This document shows positions 1 to 11,950 of a DNA stretch of 64,000 bases, piece after piece. Location of the stretch: contig CM114271.1 in NCBI GenBank assembly GCA_050084515.1, positions 14,880,001 through 14,944,000 on the forward strand, in the 5' to 3' direction. The stretch's first letter is position 1. Each line of letters begins with the position of its first letter. The translations under genes and the position numbers were made by a program. Under the pieces are notes generated by a model. The model saw nothing but the letters and a program-made list of their open reading frames with translations. It ran no database searches and was not told where the DNA came from. The stretch comes from Blasia pusilla (Eukaryota > Marchantiophyta > Marchantiopsida > Blasiales).

Positions 1-343
1 GCAAAGCAGCTTCTATAACTCTTGAGGAACAGATGTATTCGGCGCCGCTCTCCTCCTGTTAACTTAGGGCCCATATCTCGCTCCCAAGTCTCCATCGTGA
101 CTACGGTAGGACTCTCCGACGCGGGTATTGGTGGTTGCTATGGTGCAACCCTATCTCAAACAACAACACTCGGGCGCTCTCTGCAAGCCAATTGCAAACT
201 CTTATCTCCTCCACGTGCAGTGCCTGAAACCACGCTCGATGATGTGGCTATCATCTCCTTGCGTACCTGCAAAACATCCCAAGAAGTGCAAGGGTGTCTC
301 TCCTGATCTCCCCCCAAGATCTCTTGGGTCTCGTGACCACTAC
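1..343 (-). mobile_element. D1 gypsy element, pol linker between methyltransferase and RT
   Basis: Read on the minus strand, this matches the stretch at about 56870-57165 of copy D3 and 60350-60660 of copy D2. It is the linker downstream of the methyltransferase domain, running into the start of reverse transcriptase. It is the continuation of D1, whose other part lies at 13134-18736; the family-1 block separates them. About 250 bases present in D2 and D3 are missing at this junction, so the left boundary is a deletion joint and not a clean insertion end. The joint falls near a shared CCTCAGG. The remainder of D1 pol should lie left of the window. No intact reading frame. Confidence 0.8.
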
Positions 344-1911
344 CTCAGGTAAAAGAGGAGCTTTGGGGAGTTGTCGCAATGAAAGGCGAGAAGGAGTATC
401 TTATGGGAGCCTATGTATTGCTTGAGGTTGATTGTCTACCTTTGTTAGGTATGATTGCATTGTACGACTCAGATATAGCCATGCTACGTTGGATAGCCTA
501 CATTAGGTCCTTGAATCCACAATTGAAGCATATAGTGGGAAAGAGAACTCAGAGAGCCGACATGTTGTCTAGAGCTAGATTTAGTCAAGAAGAAGATATG
601 GAGGCAAATCGAGATAGATGAGGATGATGCACATGTGTGGCAAGTGTTATCTCAAGAACGAGGTGGCATAGAGGATGTTCTAGCCTTCAAAGAGGATTTG
701 TATGAGGGGGTTAAAAGAAATTGGCGCTATTTAAGCACTCAAAGAGATGGAGGGTGGATAGAAAAGTTCTTCAAGGAGATTCGGCACAAATGGCTATCTA
801 CTACAAGATGGATATCTTTGGAAAAGGCCAAAGAGGAAAGATGGAATGCCCTTGAGGGTGGTGGATAACAATGGGACAAAAATGCAAGTGCTCAAAGAAT
901 TCCCACAATTCTTTATGGGCAAAACAGGTACTTGGGCAACTTTCACCAAGATAAAAGAGAGGTATTGGTGGAAAGGCCTATATAAGGATGTTGAGAGATA
1001 TGTTGGGTCGTGTGTTGAATGTCGTTTCAATCAAAAATCAGAGTGAGAGATGGACTTAAACCCACGTATCCTTTGTCTATTCATCATCAATGGGTTATAC
1101 ATCTAGTTGCTATGCCACTAGGTCTTTGGGGAATGCGTTACTGGTCCTAGCACGATAAGAGTTGTCCAACTTTGTAGAAGGGAGGGTTTTTACGGCCAAA
1201 AACAACAGAGCCTATATGTCGTTTTATTCTAGAGGATATTGTTGCTAGATATGGGAGGTCGGGAGAATCCGATAGAGGTGAGTTGAATGCGGAGGAAGCA
1301 CGAGAGTTCTTCAGAGATATGGAGTCAGTTGAGATTAACCCGGAGGCAAACGCGGCAAGAAGGGGACATCCGCCAATCAAGTTGAGTGGAGATCCATGTT
1401 ATGGTGATTGGCCTAGATTAAATCCAAAGATCGTTCACGAGGGTTCATGCCAAGTTGATACATGGCAGAAGGAGATATACCCACTTGGATGGGTTTGTGC
1501 TCAATAGGGAAGAGCTCGGCACTTCGAATGCGGAAATAGAGCGGCGGGAAGAGGATATTGCGAAGCGTTAGTTTGAATGAAGGAAGCAAGGTTGAAAAAT
1601 AAGGAGCGCCGACAAAACTCATCGACTTCGGAAGGAGCCGATAAGAGAAAGATTGGGTCTTGGTGCACGACAACGCCTTGACAACCAAAGATAGTACAAT
1701 TAAGAAGTTTGCACGTTGGTTTGGTCCATATGTTATAGTCTTTGCTTTTGACAATGCCACTTACAAACTACGTGAACTAGATGGCACAATTCTCAAGCCG
1801 CCCATTGCATGAAAAAGGGTCAAGATTTTGTTGAAGGATTTCTTGATTTATTGAAGTTTCATAAGTAAGTCTATAGCAAGAAGTCTTGATGTTTTTATTA
1901 GGAGTTTAAAT
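344..1911 (+). pseudogene. Family-1 pol 3' fragment (RNase H end and integrase)
   Basis: This aligns base for base with 10219-11950 of the longer copy. It starts inside RNase H, includes the integrase zinc-binding region (His-His-Cys-Cys, about 895-1025), the core and the C-terminal part, and ends at the LTR start. It carries many 1-8 base indels relative to the other copy, mostly at CAG or CTG positions, so the frame is broken repeatedly. It shares premature stops with the longer copy at equivalent places. The polypurine tract before the LTR is also damaged here. No function is expected. Confidence 0.85.
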
Positions 1912-3090
1912 TGGCTTAGAAAAAGGAGATTCTTATGTTTATGGTGCCTCTTTTATGCGGGCCCAACTTTAGGAAAAGGAGGTAATAAATAAAAGATGAC
2001 TTTATAAAAGTAAAGTAGTTGCTTTAATGAAAAGAAAAAGTAGTCTTGGTTGGTGGCTAGGTTAGTTGGGGTAATTTGGAAAATATCATGTGGATAAAAA
2101 AGGATATTTTGGAAGAGATAAGAGGAAATCTACTTGTGTCAAAATGTGATTGGCTAAGCCTTGAGAGGAAGCCATGTGGCACAAGATAAGATAAGCTCTA
2201 TTTCGTACTCTTGTGGATCCCTTGTGAGTATATAAAGAGGAGGGACCTTCAAGGGTTCATCACCTTCTATTCCACATCTTGAGTCTCTCGTGTCTTTCTT
2301 GAGTGTATGGCTTTGGGATTGCTTGCTCTTCCAATGAGAGTGGATCACCCTCTTGGGAGAGTAACTTGATCATGGTCTATTCTTGAGAGGTTTCTAGAGT
2401 GTGGTGTGTGTGTGTGGGGGGATGAGAGGTTTGTCACCGAGAGAGGATTTTAGTCATACTAAAATAGCGGATGTTTTGGCTTGTTACTTTCCCAATGAGA
2501 GTGGATTACCCTCTTGGGAGAATAACTCCGCCAAAACCCATTCTTGAGGAGAGTAGAGAATGTCTGTCAAGCATGGATAGGGGTGGAGCACGTGTGCCCG
2601 ACTTTCCTTTCCTCAATCCTTACCATGTCAAGGTACTCTTTGTAGATAGGCACCTTTCGATTCACTCGCTATTTAGTTTATCACGTTGGGAGGCGTTCAT
2701 GAACCAGGTCATGCAATCTCCAACTCGGTGATTCTTCCTATCGTCACATATGGAAGGACATGGGATTGTACTTTGTATGTCCTTATATAGCGATCCATGG
2801 ATGTCAATAGGCCTGGTCAAGTAGGCTTTAACACTAGTTGTGATATCTTCCTCGTGTACAAACGTAAAATAGTTTATAGGATTTTATAGTTAGGAATTTG
2901 AGGTCCGATGTTACGAAGAAGTGATCGCCTCGGCACTTCCATTTGTGATACCATCGTGAGAGAATGGAGAGTGTACATCATAATTTTGTATTGAAAAAGG
3001 AGAACTTATTAGAGATTTCACCTTGCATCGACCGCATCTACCGCAGCTAGAAGGCCCGCCCTTGCTCGAAGAAAGATTCTCGACACGACA
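1912..3090 (+). repeat. Family-1 LTR, copy 1
   Basis: A 1,179-base repeat starting TGGCTTAG and ending CGACACGACA. It is nearly identical to 11951-13133 and to 4993-6075 apart from short indels. A TATA box lies at 2229-2236. Both a polypurine-like stretch before the repeat and a tRNA-primer-like site directly after it support LTR status. Confidence 0.9.
2229..2236 (+). promoter_or_regulatory. TATA box in family-1 LTR copy 1
   Basis: TATATAAA followed by a purine-rich AGAGGAGGGA, conserved at the same place in the other two LTR copies. This is the likely core promoter of the element. Confidence 0.6.
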
Positions 3091-3092
3091 AA

Positions 3093-3108
3093 TGGTGCTT
3101 CCACTGAG
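3093..3108 (+). other. Family-1 primer binding site
   Basis: TGGTGCTTCCACTGAG lies two bases after the LTR end. The initial TGG pairs with a tRNA CCA tail, and GCTTCCA suggests a Thr-tRNA-like acceptor end. The tRNA identity is inferred from memory of acceptor sequences. The equivalent site of the longer copy (after 6075) has lost about eight bases. Confidence 0.55.
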
Positions 3109-3156
3109 AGCTCTTTGAGGCGGTAGTTTGTGTTTGCAAGTTGGAGTCGTATCAAG

Positions 3157-4548
3157 ATGACTATTTTTGGGAGTACTTCATCAATGGGAATTGAGGGAGC
3201 TGAGGATCTTCTCCAAACTTTGACAACATTGTTGAGCCAACAAGGAGGAGTTCACATCGGAGAGCAAAGATCAACAAAGGCTCTCCAAGCGATTGTGAAG
3301 AAGTTGGGGAGATTTGATGGCAGGAACATCACCAAGTATGTTCGAGAGTACGTTTGTGAGATGGAGGTAAACCGTGTACCCGAAGGTGATATGGTGTCAA
3401 GTTTTGAGTTAGCTGTAATACCAGAGATCCATAGTCAAGTAAAGAAGTTGAAAGCAGAAAATCCAACCTCATGAGAGGAGTACGAACAGTTGCTAAAAGG
3501 AGAATTCTTCGATGATGATGTGGATCGGGTGACTAAGAGGAGTTTTCTAGAATGGATAGAGCAACGTCCAGGGAAGGGAATGACTCCAAATGAATTGTTG
3601 CGAGAGTTTGAGAAGCGGTTTTTTCAGCTTTCTCCTTCTGAAAGGGCAACTCTAGACTTGAGGAAAACCGAGTTATTCCTTGAGGCGGCAGATGAGAATT
3701 TGGAGGACAAGCTTTTCATAATTTTGGCGGACAAGAATGAAGAAGGAGGTGTCACCACTAATTGGAAGAAAGTGGAAGAAGCTGTTGCTATCCTCACAAA
3801 GCAAAGTCGAAGTAGAGGTAGAACCACAGTATTCAAGTCGGAGGTACCAATTTCAAATCCATTGCCTAAGCCCATGCCTGCAAAGCTTGAAGATTCTACC
3901 ATTGATGAGTTGGTGAAAGGTTTGAGAGAGTTGAGAGTAGAAATGGCTGAGCTTAAACTTGATAGGAGTCCTAGTGTTGGTGCTCCTTCAACAAGTAAGA
4001 ACTTTGTGAGAAGATGTATATGGTGTGATGGTGTTGAGCATCAACGTCGAGAATGTGAGGAATTTTCAGAAGCTCTTAGAAATGGAATAGTAAACTTCAA
4101 AGATGGGAAGATTCATTCAACGCAAACTGGTATACCGTTGAATACCAACTTTGGTAGAGGAGGTATGAAAGGCTTAGTGAGAAGTCAAGTAGGAGTTGCC
4201 ACTACGACATTAGATTCTGATACCTTTGTAGTAAAAATTGAAGCGCCTCTTGTATCTCTAGCTAAAAGTGAATCATTAGAATTTCCTCAAGAAGTTATGA
4301 TACGAGGGGCAGAGACTATCCGTCATCTGACTGGATGGGATGATCCAGTGGAAGCTGTGTGTGTTAAAGCATACCTAGCACAAGAGAAACATGTGAGTTG
4401 GCAAGATGCTAGTGTGGAGGAGAAGAGGAGACGCGACAATGATGGTGTTGATGTTGAGGAAGCCGCAAGAAGAGCAAGGACCTTAAGAAGAAAAGGACAA
4501 CCGGAGGCGCAAATGACCATCAAGAGAAGAAGGACCTTCCACATCTGA
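3157..4548 (+). pseudogene. Family-1 gag, copy 1
   Basis: The first ATG of the open frame is at 3157. The frame runs to 4548 with a single in-frame TGA at 3472-3474, which also occurs in the second copy at the equivalent place. The product would be about 463 residues: an N-terminal capsid-like region and one zinc knuckle of CX2CX4HX4C form (CIWCDGVEHQRREC) at about 4015-4056, followed by a basic tail rich in Arg and Lys. This is a Ty3/gypsy Gag: it would form the particle and bind RNA. It is the better preserved of the two gag copies. Downstream protease and RT are deleted in this internal segment. Confidence 0.75.
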
Positions 4549-4992
4549 ATACTGAGGGAAAATGTCAAAGAAGAGGACCAAGGAGAACGAATTGAGGTCT
4601 CCTCAGAAGACCAAGGGTAAGACTCCTACATACAAGTTTAACTGACATCGAGACAAGCACGAATTTAAAGGAGATTCTTGAGGAGAGGATTTGGATAAAA
4701 TAGAATTTTCTTTGAGGGAAGTCTTGGGCATAGCCAAACGTGACTTTTATGAGTTGATCATAGATGTGATCAAAAGGAAGAGGCAAATGACTGCAGATAT
4801 GGTGATGGTGAGAATGACATGGAAGAAGAAGATGAAGAGCTTTGCCAAGTGTTTGGACAAAAGCTTGACTTACGGGAAAAGAGGTGAGAGTGTTGATGAT
4901 GAACAAGGTGAAGAAAGGCTTAAAAGATTCTGAGAGAGATTTTTGAGAAAAAGATTTTCTTTGATAGTCTTGAAGTGAGGTGGTGAACACCA
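4549..4992 (+). mobile_element. Truncated remainder of family-1 internal region
   Basis: This matches the post-gag region of the longer copy (about 7470-7890 and then 8640-8676), with the protease segment deleted. It ends at AACACC where the truncated second LTR begins. No intact frame. Confidence 0.7.
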
Positions 4993-6075
4993 ATAAATAA
5001 AGATGACTTTATAAAAAGTTGTTTTTAATGAAAAAAAAAGTAGTCTTGGTTGGTGGCTAGGTTAGTTGGGGGTAATTTGGAAAATATCATGTGGGATAAA
5101 AGGATATTTTGGAAGAGATGAAAGAGAAATCTACTTGTGTCAAAATGTGATTGGCTAACTTGAGGAGGAAGCCATGAGCACAAGATAAGATAAGCTCTAG
5201 GTACTCTTGTGGATCCTTGTGAGTATATAAAGAGGAGGGACCTTCAAGGGTTCATCACCTTCTATTCCACATCTTGAGTCTCTCGTGTCTTTCTTGAGTG
5301 TATGGCTTTGGGATTGCTTGCTCTTCCAATGAGAGTGGATCACCCCTCTTGGGAGAGTAACTTGATCATGGTCTATTCTTGAGAGGTTTCTAGAGTGTGG
5401 TGTGTGTGTGTGGGGATGAGAGGTTTGTCAATGAGAGGAGTTTAGTCATACTAAAATAGCGGATGTTTTGGCTTGTTACTTTCCCAATGAGAGTGGATTA
5501 CCCTCTTGGGAGAATAACTCCGCCAAAACCCATTCTTGAGGAGAGTAGAGAATGTCATCAAGCATGGATAGGGGTGGAGCAAGTGCCCGACTTTCCTTTC
5601 CTCAATCCTTACCATGTCAAGGTACTCTTTGTAGATAGGCCTGGTTCACTCGCTATTTAGTTTATCACGTTGGGGCGCGTTCATGAACCAGGTCATGCAA
5701 TCTCCAACTCGGTGATTCTTCCTATCGTCACATATGGAAGGACATGGGATTGTACTTTGTATGTCCTTATATAGCGATCCATGGATGTCAATAGGCCTGG
5801 TCAAGTAGGCTTTAACACTAGTTGTGATATCTTCCTCGTGTACAAACGTAAAATAGTTTATAGGGATTTTATAGTTAGGAATTTTCAGAAGGGTCGATGT
5901 TTGAAGAAGTGATCGCCTCGGCACTTCCATTTGTGATAATTCGTGAGAGAATGGAGAGTGTACATCATAATTTTGTATTGAAAAAGGAGAACTTATTAGA
6001 GATTTCACCTTGCATCGAGCATCTACATGACTAGAAGGCCCGCCCTTGCTCGAAGAAAGATTCTAAACCACGACA
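4993..6075 (+). repeat. Family-1 LTR, copy 2 (5' truncated)
   Basis: This matches copy 1 from about 1984 to 3090 and lacks the first ~70 bases of the LTR. A TATA box (TATATAAA) lies at 5224-5231. The end (CCACGACA) and the following primer site are slightly damaged. Confidence 0.85.
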
Positions 6076-6133
6076 AATGGTGGAGAGCTCTTTGAGGCGG
6101 TAGTTTGTGTTTGCAAGTTGGAGTCGTATCAAG

Positions 6134-7467
6134 ATGACTATTTTTGGGAGTACTTCATCAATGGGAATTGAGGGGCTGAGGATCTTCTCCAAACTTTGAC
6201 AACATTGTTGAGCCAACAAGGAGGAGTTCACATCGGAGAGCAAAGATCAACAAAGGCTCTCAAGCGATTGTGAAGAAGTTGGGGAGATTTGATGGCGAGA
6301 ACATCACCAAGTATGTTCGAAATGCGTTTGTGAGATGGAGGTAAACCGTGTACCGAAGGTGATATGGTGTCTGTACCAGAGATCCATAGTCAAGTAAAGA
6401 AGTTGAAAGCGAAAATCCAACCTCATGAGAGATTGCTAAAAGGAGAATTCTTCGATGATGATGTGGATCGGGTGACTAAGAGGAGTTTTCTAGAATGGAT
6501 AGAGCAACGTCGAGGAAGGGAATGACTCCAAATGAATTGTTGCGAGAGTTTTGAAGCGGTTTTTCAGCTTTCTTCTCGAAGGGCAACTCTAGACTTGAGG
6601 AAAAAGTTATTCCTTGAGGCAGATGAGAATTTGGAGGACAAGCTTTTCATAATTTTAGCGGACAAGAATGAAGAAGGAGGTGTCACCACTAATTGGAAGA
6701 AAGTGGAAGAAGTTGCTATCCTCACAAAGCAAAGTCAAGTAGAGGTAGAACCCAAGTATTCAAGTCGGAGGTACCAATTTCAAATCCATTGCCTAAGCCC
6801 ATGCAAAGCTTGAAGATTCTACCATTGATGAGTTGGTGAAAGGTTTGAGAGAGTTGAGAGTAGAAATGGTGAGCTTAAACTTGATAGGAGTCCTAGTGTT
6901 GGTGCTCCTTCAACAAGTAAGAACTTTGTGAGAAGATGTATATGGTGTGATGGTGTTGAGCATCAACGTCGAGAATGTGAGGAATTTTCAGAAGCTCTTA
7001 GAAATGGAATAGTAAACTTCAAAGATGGGAAGATTCATTCAAGCATGGCTGGTATACCGTTGAATACCAACTTTGGTAGAGGAGGTATGAAAGGCTTAGT
7101 GAGAAGTCAAGTAGGAGTTGCCACTACGACATTAGATTCGATACCTTTGTAGTAAAAATTGAAGCGCCTCTTGTATCTCTAGCTAAAAAGTGAATCATTA
7201 GAATTTCCTCAAGAAGTTATGATACGAGGGCAAGAGACTATCCGTCATCATCTGGATGGGATGATCCAGTGGAAGTGTGTGTGTTAAAGCATACCTAGCA
7301 CAAGAGAAACATGTGAGTTGGCAAGATGCTAGTGTGGAGGAGAAGAGGAGACGCGACAATGATGGTGTTGATGTTGAGGAAGCCGCAAGAAGAGCAAGGA
7401 CCTTAAGAAGAAAAAGGACAACCGGAGGCGCTTGACCATCAAGAGAAGAAGGACCTTCCACATCTGA
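6134..7467 (+). pseudogene. Family-1 gag, copy 2 (frameshifted)
   Basis: This is the same gene as 3157-4548 but with more than fifteen small deletions. The zinc knuckle (CIWCDGVEHQRREC, about 6937-6978) is intact. Many differences from copy 1 fall on CAG or CTG: for example CTG 4217-4219 is CG at 7139-7140, CAG 4604-4606 is CG at 7530-7531, and CAG 3455-3457 is CG at 6410-6411. Either the copy has decayed or the assembled sequence contains systematic errors. Confidence 0.75.
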
Positions 7468-7929
7468 ATCTGTGAGGGATTCTCATGTCAAAGAAGCGAG
7501 GGACCAAGGAGAAGCAATTGAGGTCTCCTCGAAGACCAAGGGTAAGACTCCTACATACAAGTCTTAAGCAATCGATATCGAGACAAGCACGAATTTAAAG
7601 GAGATTCTTGAGGAGAGGATTTTGGATGCGAAAATAGAATTTTCTTTGAGGGAAGTCTTGGGCATAGCCAAACGTGACTTTTATGAGTTGATCATAGATG
7701 TGATCAAAAGGAAGAGGCAAATGACTGCAGATATGGTGATGGTGAGAGCTTTGGATACTGACATCACAGAAGAAGAAGATGAAGAGCTTTGCCAAGTGTT
7801 TGGACAAAAGCTTGACTTACGGGGAAAAGAGGTGAGAGTAGGAGAAGCCTTGACAGAACAAGGTGAAGAAAGGCATAATGATGGACACTATTCTCGATCA
7901 TATTAGCGCGTGCAACGACGGAGGCTAGA

Positions 7930-8211
7930 GTTCGACTTGGCTCTCTTCAAGAGTCAGTTCTGGCTCTCGTTGATCATGGTTCGGAGATCAACATCATGTC
8001 GCGAAGTGTGTACGACAAAGGGATGTGGCCAATTGATACAGGGCATGGATGGGTACTACGAGCGGCTAACAACCAAAAAGGTGAACTCTATGGTGCTTGT
8101 CCATCCGTCAAAACTCAGATCGGAGATGTGTTGATTGAGCAAAATTTCTTTGTTCACAATGGAGTCGCTTATCCTGTGATTCTTGGGCAACCTTACATCA
8201 CAAAGATCTAG
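7930..8211 (+). pseudogene. Family-1 retropepsin-like protease region
   Basis: The frame ending at 8211 contains VDHGSEINIMS near 7970-8005, in the place of the D-T/S-G catalytic loop of retropepsins, followed by a region ending in ILGQPYI, a typical protease C-terminus. The usual Ser/Thr after the catalytic Asp is His here. It would cleave the Gag-Pol polyprotein. It is separated from gag and RT by frame breaks. Confidence 0.6.
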
Positions 8212-8663
8212 AATGGAGACCAAAGTCATGGATGATGGGTCTCATTATGCCCGTATTAGAAGTCGAGGATGGAACAAGATCAATTCAATTCCTTCTGCAT
8301 TTAATAGGTCATGAAAGGAATAGAGAGAAGTTGAGAGATGGTCCTATGAAGGTAGAGAAAGAGTTTTGGATTTTTAGTTAGCACTCCTATAGAGCGGGAA
8401 TATGGGGGGTGCAGAGAATAGAAAGAGTCTTCCGCTATTAGAGGGTAAGAATCATATATGTTTAGGTGTGGGTTTTCTCAATGTTTTTCTTCGTGGTCTA
8501 ATAGATTCCAAATGATGAAAGAAATGAATGAAAAGAAAAGACGTTTTATAAAAAAAAAGGAGGGTTTGTTAAAATGTGAGGGTGTTCTATTAGATGAAGA
8601 GTTCATTAGTGGGATGTATGAAGAAGAGGGTTTTGGAGATAGTCTTGAAGAGGTGTTTACCGG
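8212..8663 (+). mobile_element. Family-1 spacer between protease and RT
   Basis: Element-internal sequence with short Lys/Glu-rich frames (for example 8458-8667). I recognise no domain. It likely encoded the linker between protease and RT. Confidence 0.5.
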
Positions 8664-10067
8664 ATGAACACCGATTATTTGGATAGAAGTGTGATTGCAA
8701 TTCACTCGCGTGAGTTGCATGAAGAGATATCAAGGTTCATGGAAGGAGAAAATGAATATGAATCTACGGAGAAGGAAGCGGATGGGCACGGGTTTGAGTC
8801 TGACGAACATCCCATGGAGGCACGAGTGCACACAAAATACAATACGATGGCCCGAAAAGTGAAGCCAATGGCTACTCAACTACCAGAGGGTTGTGGGAAA
8901 CAAGTAGAACATGCATCAATGGAGCCAAGTCTGCGGGATGTCAGGAAGATTGGACACAAGTTCACAGAAGAGACGCTAGATCCTTTGCAAATTGGAGGGG
9001 GTGAGTTTCTCACAGAAATTGAAAGGAAATGCTTTCGGGAGATGTTAAGGAGACATGGTAAGGCTTTCTCTTTTACTACACAAGAAATTGGTCGTGTAGA
9101 CACGAGTGTGGTGGCACCGATGGTAATTTTCACAGTTCCACATGTGCCTTGGGATTTGAAACCCATACCAGTACCACGAGCTATGATTCCCAAGCTGATT
9201 GAGTTATTGAAGGAGAAGATGCAGATGGGTATCTTAGAGCCATCTATGGGGCCTTACTCGAGTCGATGGTTCACTGTGCCGAAGAAATCAGGAGCTCTCC
9301 GGTTCATTCAAGATATGCAACCAGCAAATAAGGTAACCATTCGAAATATGGGAGCAGGGCCTAGAATAGATGAAGTCGCAGAAGCTTTTGCAGCCCGTGC
9401 TATCTATTCTATAGGAGATTTGCACTCGGGATATGATCAATTCCAATTAGCTACAGAGAGTAGAAATATTACCACTATGCGCACTCCATTTGGGCTTGTA
9501 AGAATGTGCACATTACCTCAAGGAGCAACAAATTCTGTCGCTCACATGCAGAGTGCAATGAATAAGATCTTGAGAGAGTTCATTCCTGAGAAAACCATTC
9601 CTTTTATAGATGATATCCCTATAAAGGGGTGTGCAATAGAAGATAGGATTGAGAGGATTGTGAAAGATGGATGTAGAAAGTTTGTGTCTGATCATATTCG
9701 AGATGTGGATATGATCCCAACAAGACTACAAGAGGTCAATCTTACTCTTTGTGGAGAAAAGTGTAGCTTTGGGGTTCCTCAGATCGTGGTAGTGGGTCAT
9801 CTTTGTGAAGAGTTTGGCCGAAAACCAAATCCAGCAAAAGTTGATGTCATTGGGAGGATACGAGAATGCAAAAACGTCACCGAAGTGAGAAGGTTTTTAG
9901 GAGCTTGTGGGTTCTATCAGGTGTGGATTCCTCATTTTGGCCACATATCTGATCCTTTGTATGAGTTGTTGAGAAAGAAGAAGAAGTTCACTTGGGAGAA
10001 GAAGCAAAGAGCGACAATGATGCGATTGAAGGAGGCATTCAAGTCGCCACCGGTTCTCGACAAATGA
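8664..10067 (+). pseudogene. Family-1 reverse transcriptase region of pol
   Basis: An uninterrupted frame of 467 codons covering the Ty3/gypsy RT palm and fingers. Visible motifs are WFTVPKKSGALRFIQD (fingers), GDLHSGYDQFQL (first catalytic Asp), LPQGATNS and FIDDIPIKG, the polymerase YxDD box with Phe in place of Tyr. The frame then passes into the thumb (RRFLGACGFYQVWIPHF). It stops after a one-base loss near CTCG at 10056-10059, just before RNase H continues in another frame. It copies element RNA into DNA. Family-level likeness to gypsy elements with an FIDD-type box is from memory. Confidence 0.8.
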
Positions 10068-11050
10068 GCTACGAATGCGGACGACCTATTATCATCACAG
10101 TGGACACTAGCCCTATTGCTATCGGATGGGCAGTTGGGCAGGATGACGCGGAAGGAAGAAGATTTGCGACAAGGTTTGGAGCTCGTACACTTACTTTAAC
10201 GAGCAGGAGGTACCCTCAGGTAAAGAGGGAGCTTTGGGGAGTTGTAACTGCAATGAAAGCTGAGAAGGAGTATCTTATGGGAGCCTATGTATTGCTTGAG
10301 GTTGATTGTCTACCTTTGTTAGGTATGATTGCGAATTGTACGACTCCAGATATAGCCATGCTACGTTGGATAGCCTACATTAGGTCCTTGAATCCACAAT
10401 TGAAGCATATAGCTGGGAAAGAGAACTCAGTAGCTGACATGTTGTCTAGAGCTAGATTTAGTCAAGAAGAAGATATGGAGGCAACTGAGATAGATGAGGA
10501 TGATGCACATGTGTGGCAAGTGTTATCTCAAGAACGAGGTGGCATAGAGGATGTTCTAGCCTTCAAAGAGGATTTGTATGAGGGCAGGTTAAAAGAAATT
10601 GGGCGCTATTTAAGCACTCTGCAAAGAGATGGAGGGTGGATAGAAAAGTTCTTCAAGGAGATTCGGCACAAGGCGTATGGCTATCTACTACAAGATGGAT
10701 ATCTTTGGAAAAGGCCAAAGAGGAAAGATGGAATGCCCTTGAGGGTGGTGGATAACAATGGGACAAAAATGCAAGTGCTCAAAGAATTCCACAATTCTTT
10801 ATGGGCAGGTCACAGAGGTACTTGGGCAACTTTCACCAAGATAAAAGAGAGGTATTGGTGGAAAGGCCTATATAAGGATGTTGAGAGATATGTTGGGTCG
10901 TGTGTTGAATGTCAGTTTCAATCAAAAATCAGAGTGAGAGATGGACTTAAACCCACGTATCCTTTGTCTATTCATCATCAATGGGTTATACATCTAGTTG
11001 CTATGCCACTAGGTCTTTGGGGAATGCGTTACCTGGTCCTAGCACGATAA
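10060..11050 (+). pseudogene. Family-1 RNase H and integrase N-terminal region
   Basis: This continues RT in a shifted frame. RNase H is recognisable from VDTSPIAIGWAVGQ through the VDCLPLLG segment. The integrase zinc domain follows: HNSLWAGH ... CVEC (His-His-Cys-Cys, about 10788-10913). The core begins WVIHLVAMPLG, where related elements normally have an Asp of the DDE triad but His is read here, as in the partial copy at 344-1911. The frame ends at a TAA at 11048-11050 that is shared with the other copy. The element was probably integration-deficient. Confidence 0.75.
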
Positions 11051-11053
11051 GAG

Positions 11054-11815
11054 TTGTCCAACTTTGTAGAAGGGAGGGCTTTACGGGCTAAAACAACAGA
11101 GCCTATATGTCGTTTTATTCTAGAGGATATTGTTGCTAGATATGGGAGTGTCGGGAGAATCCGTGCAGATAGAGGTGAGTTGAATGCGGAGGAAGCACGA
11201 GAGTTCTTCAGGAGATATGGAGTCCAGTTGAGATTAACCCGGAGGCAAACGGCAAGAGCGAAAGGGGACATCCGCCAATCATTCAAGCATTGGTAAAGGC
11301 GTGTGGAGATCGTTATGGTGATTGGCCTAGATTACTTCCATTTGCTTTATGGGCAGATAGAACCACTCACAAAGGCCGTTCACGGGGTTCATGCCTACAG
11401 AGTTGATGACAGGTCAAAAGCCGATAATGCCAACAGAAGGAGATATACCCACTTGGATGGGTTTGTCGTGGGAAGACGGGCTCAATAGGGAAGAGCTCCT
11501 GGCACTTCGAATGCAGCAGCTAGAGCGGCGGGAAGAGGATATTGCAGAAGCGTTAGTTTGAATGAAGGAAGCAAGGTTGAAAAATAAGGAGCGCTTCGAC
11601 AAAACTCATCGACTTCGGAAGGAGCCGATAAGAGAAGGAGATTGGGTCTTGGTGCACGACAACAGCCTTGACAACCAGCATAGTACAATTAAGAAGTTTG
11701 CACGTCGTTGGTTTGGTCCATATGTTATAGTCTTTGCTTTTGACAATGCCACTTACAAACTACGTGAACTAGATGGCACAATTCTCAAGCTGCCCATTGC
11801 ATGAAAAAGGGTCAA
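11054..11815 (+). pseudogene. Family-1 integrase core and C-terminal region
   Basis: The core continues after the stop: RADRGELNAEEAREFF holds the second catalytic Asp. The region around the catalytic Glu is scrambled by small deletions (11230-11300). The C-terminal part resumes at 11562 (KEARLKNKERFDKTHR ... WVLVHDNS ... RWFGPYVI) and breaks at a TGA near 11802. In-frame TGA codons near 11560 and 11802 occupy places where CGA would keep the frame, consistent with CG to TG change. Both are shared with 344-1911. Confidence 0.7.
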
Positions 11816-11938
11816 GATTTTCCGTAGACGTGAAGGATTTCTTGATTTCGATTGAATGTGTCTAGAGGCACAACATAAGTAAGTCTATAGCAAGAAGTCT
11901 TGATGTTTTTGGGCACATACCGAAGGATGTGCAGGTTT

Positions 11939-11949
11939 GGAGGGGGTAA
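11939..11949 (+). other. Family-1 polypurine tract
   Basis: GGAGGGGGTAA directly precedes the 3' LTR start at 11951. It would prime plus-strand DNA synthesis. The equivalent site before the LTR at 1912 is damaged. Confidence 0.6.
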
Positions 11950-11950
11950 T

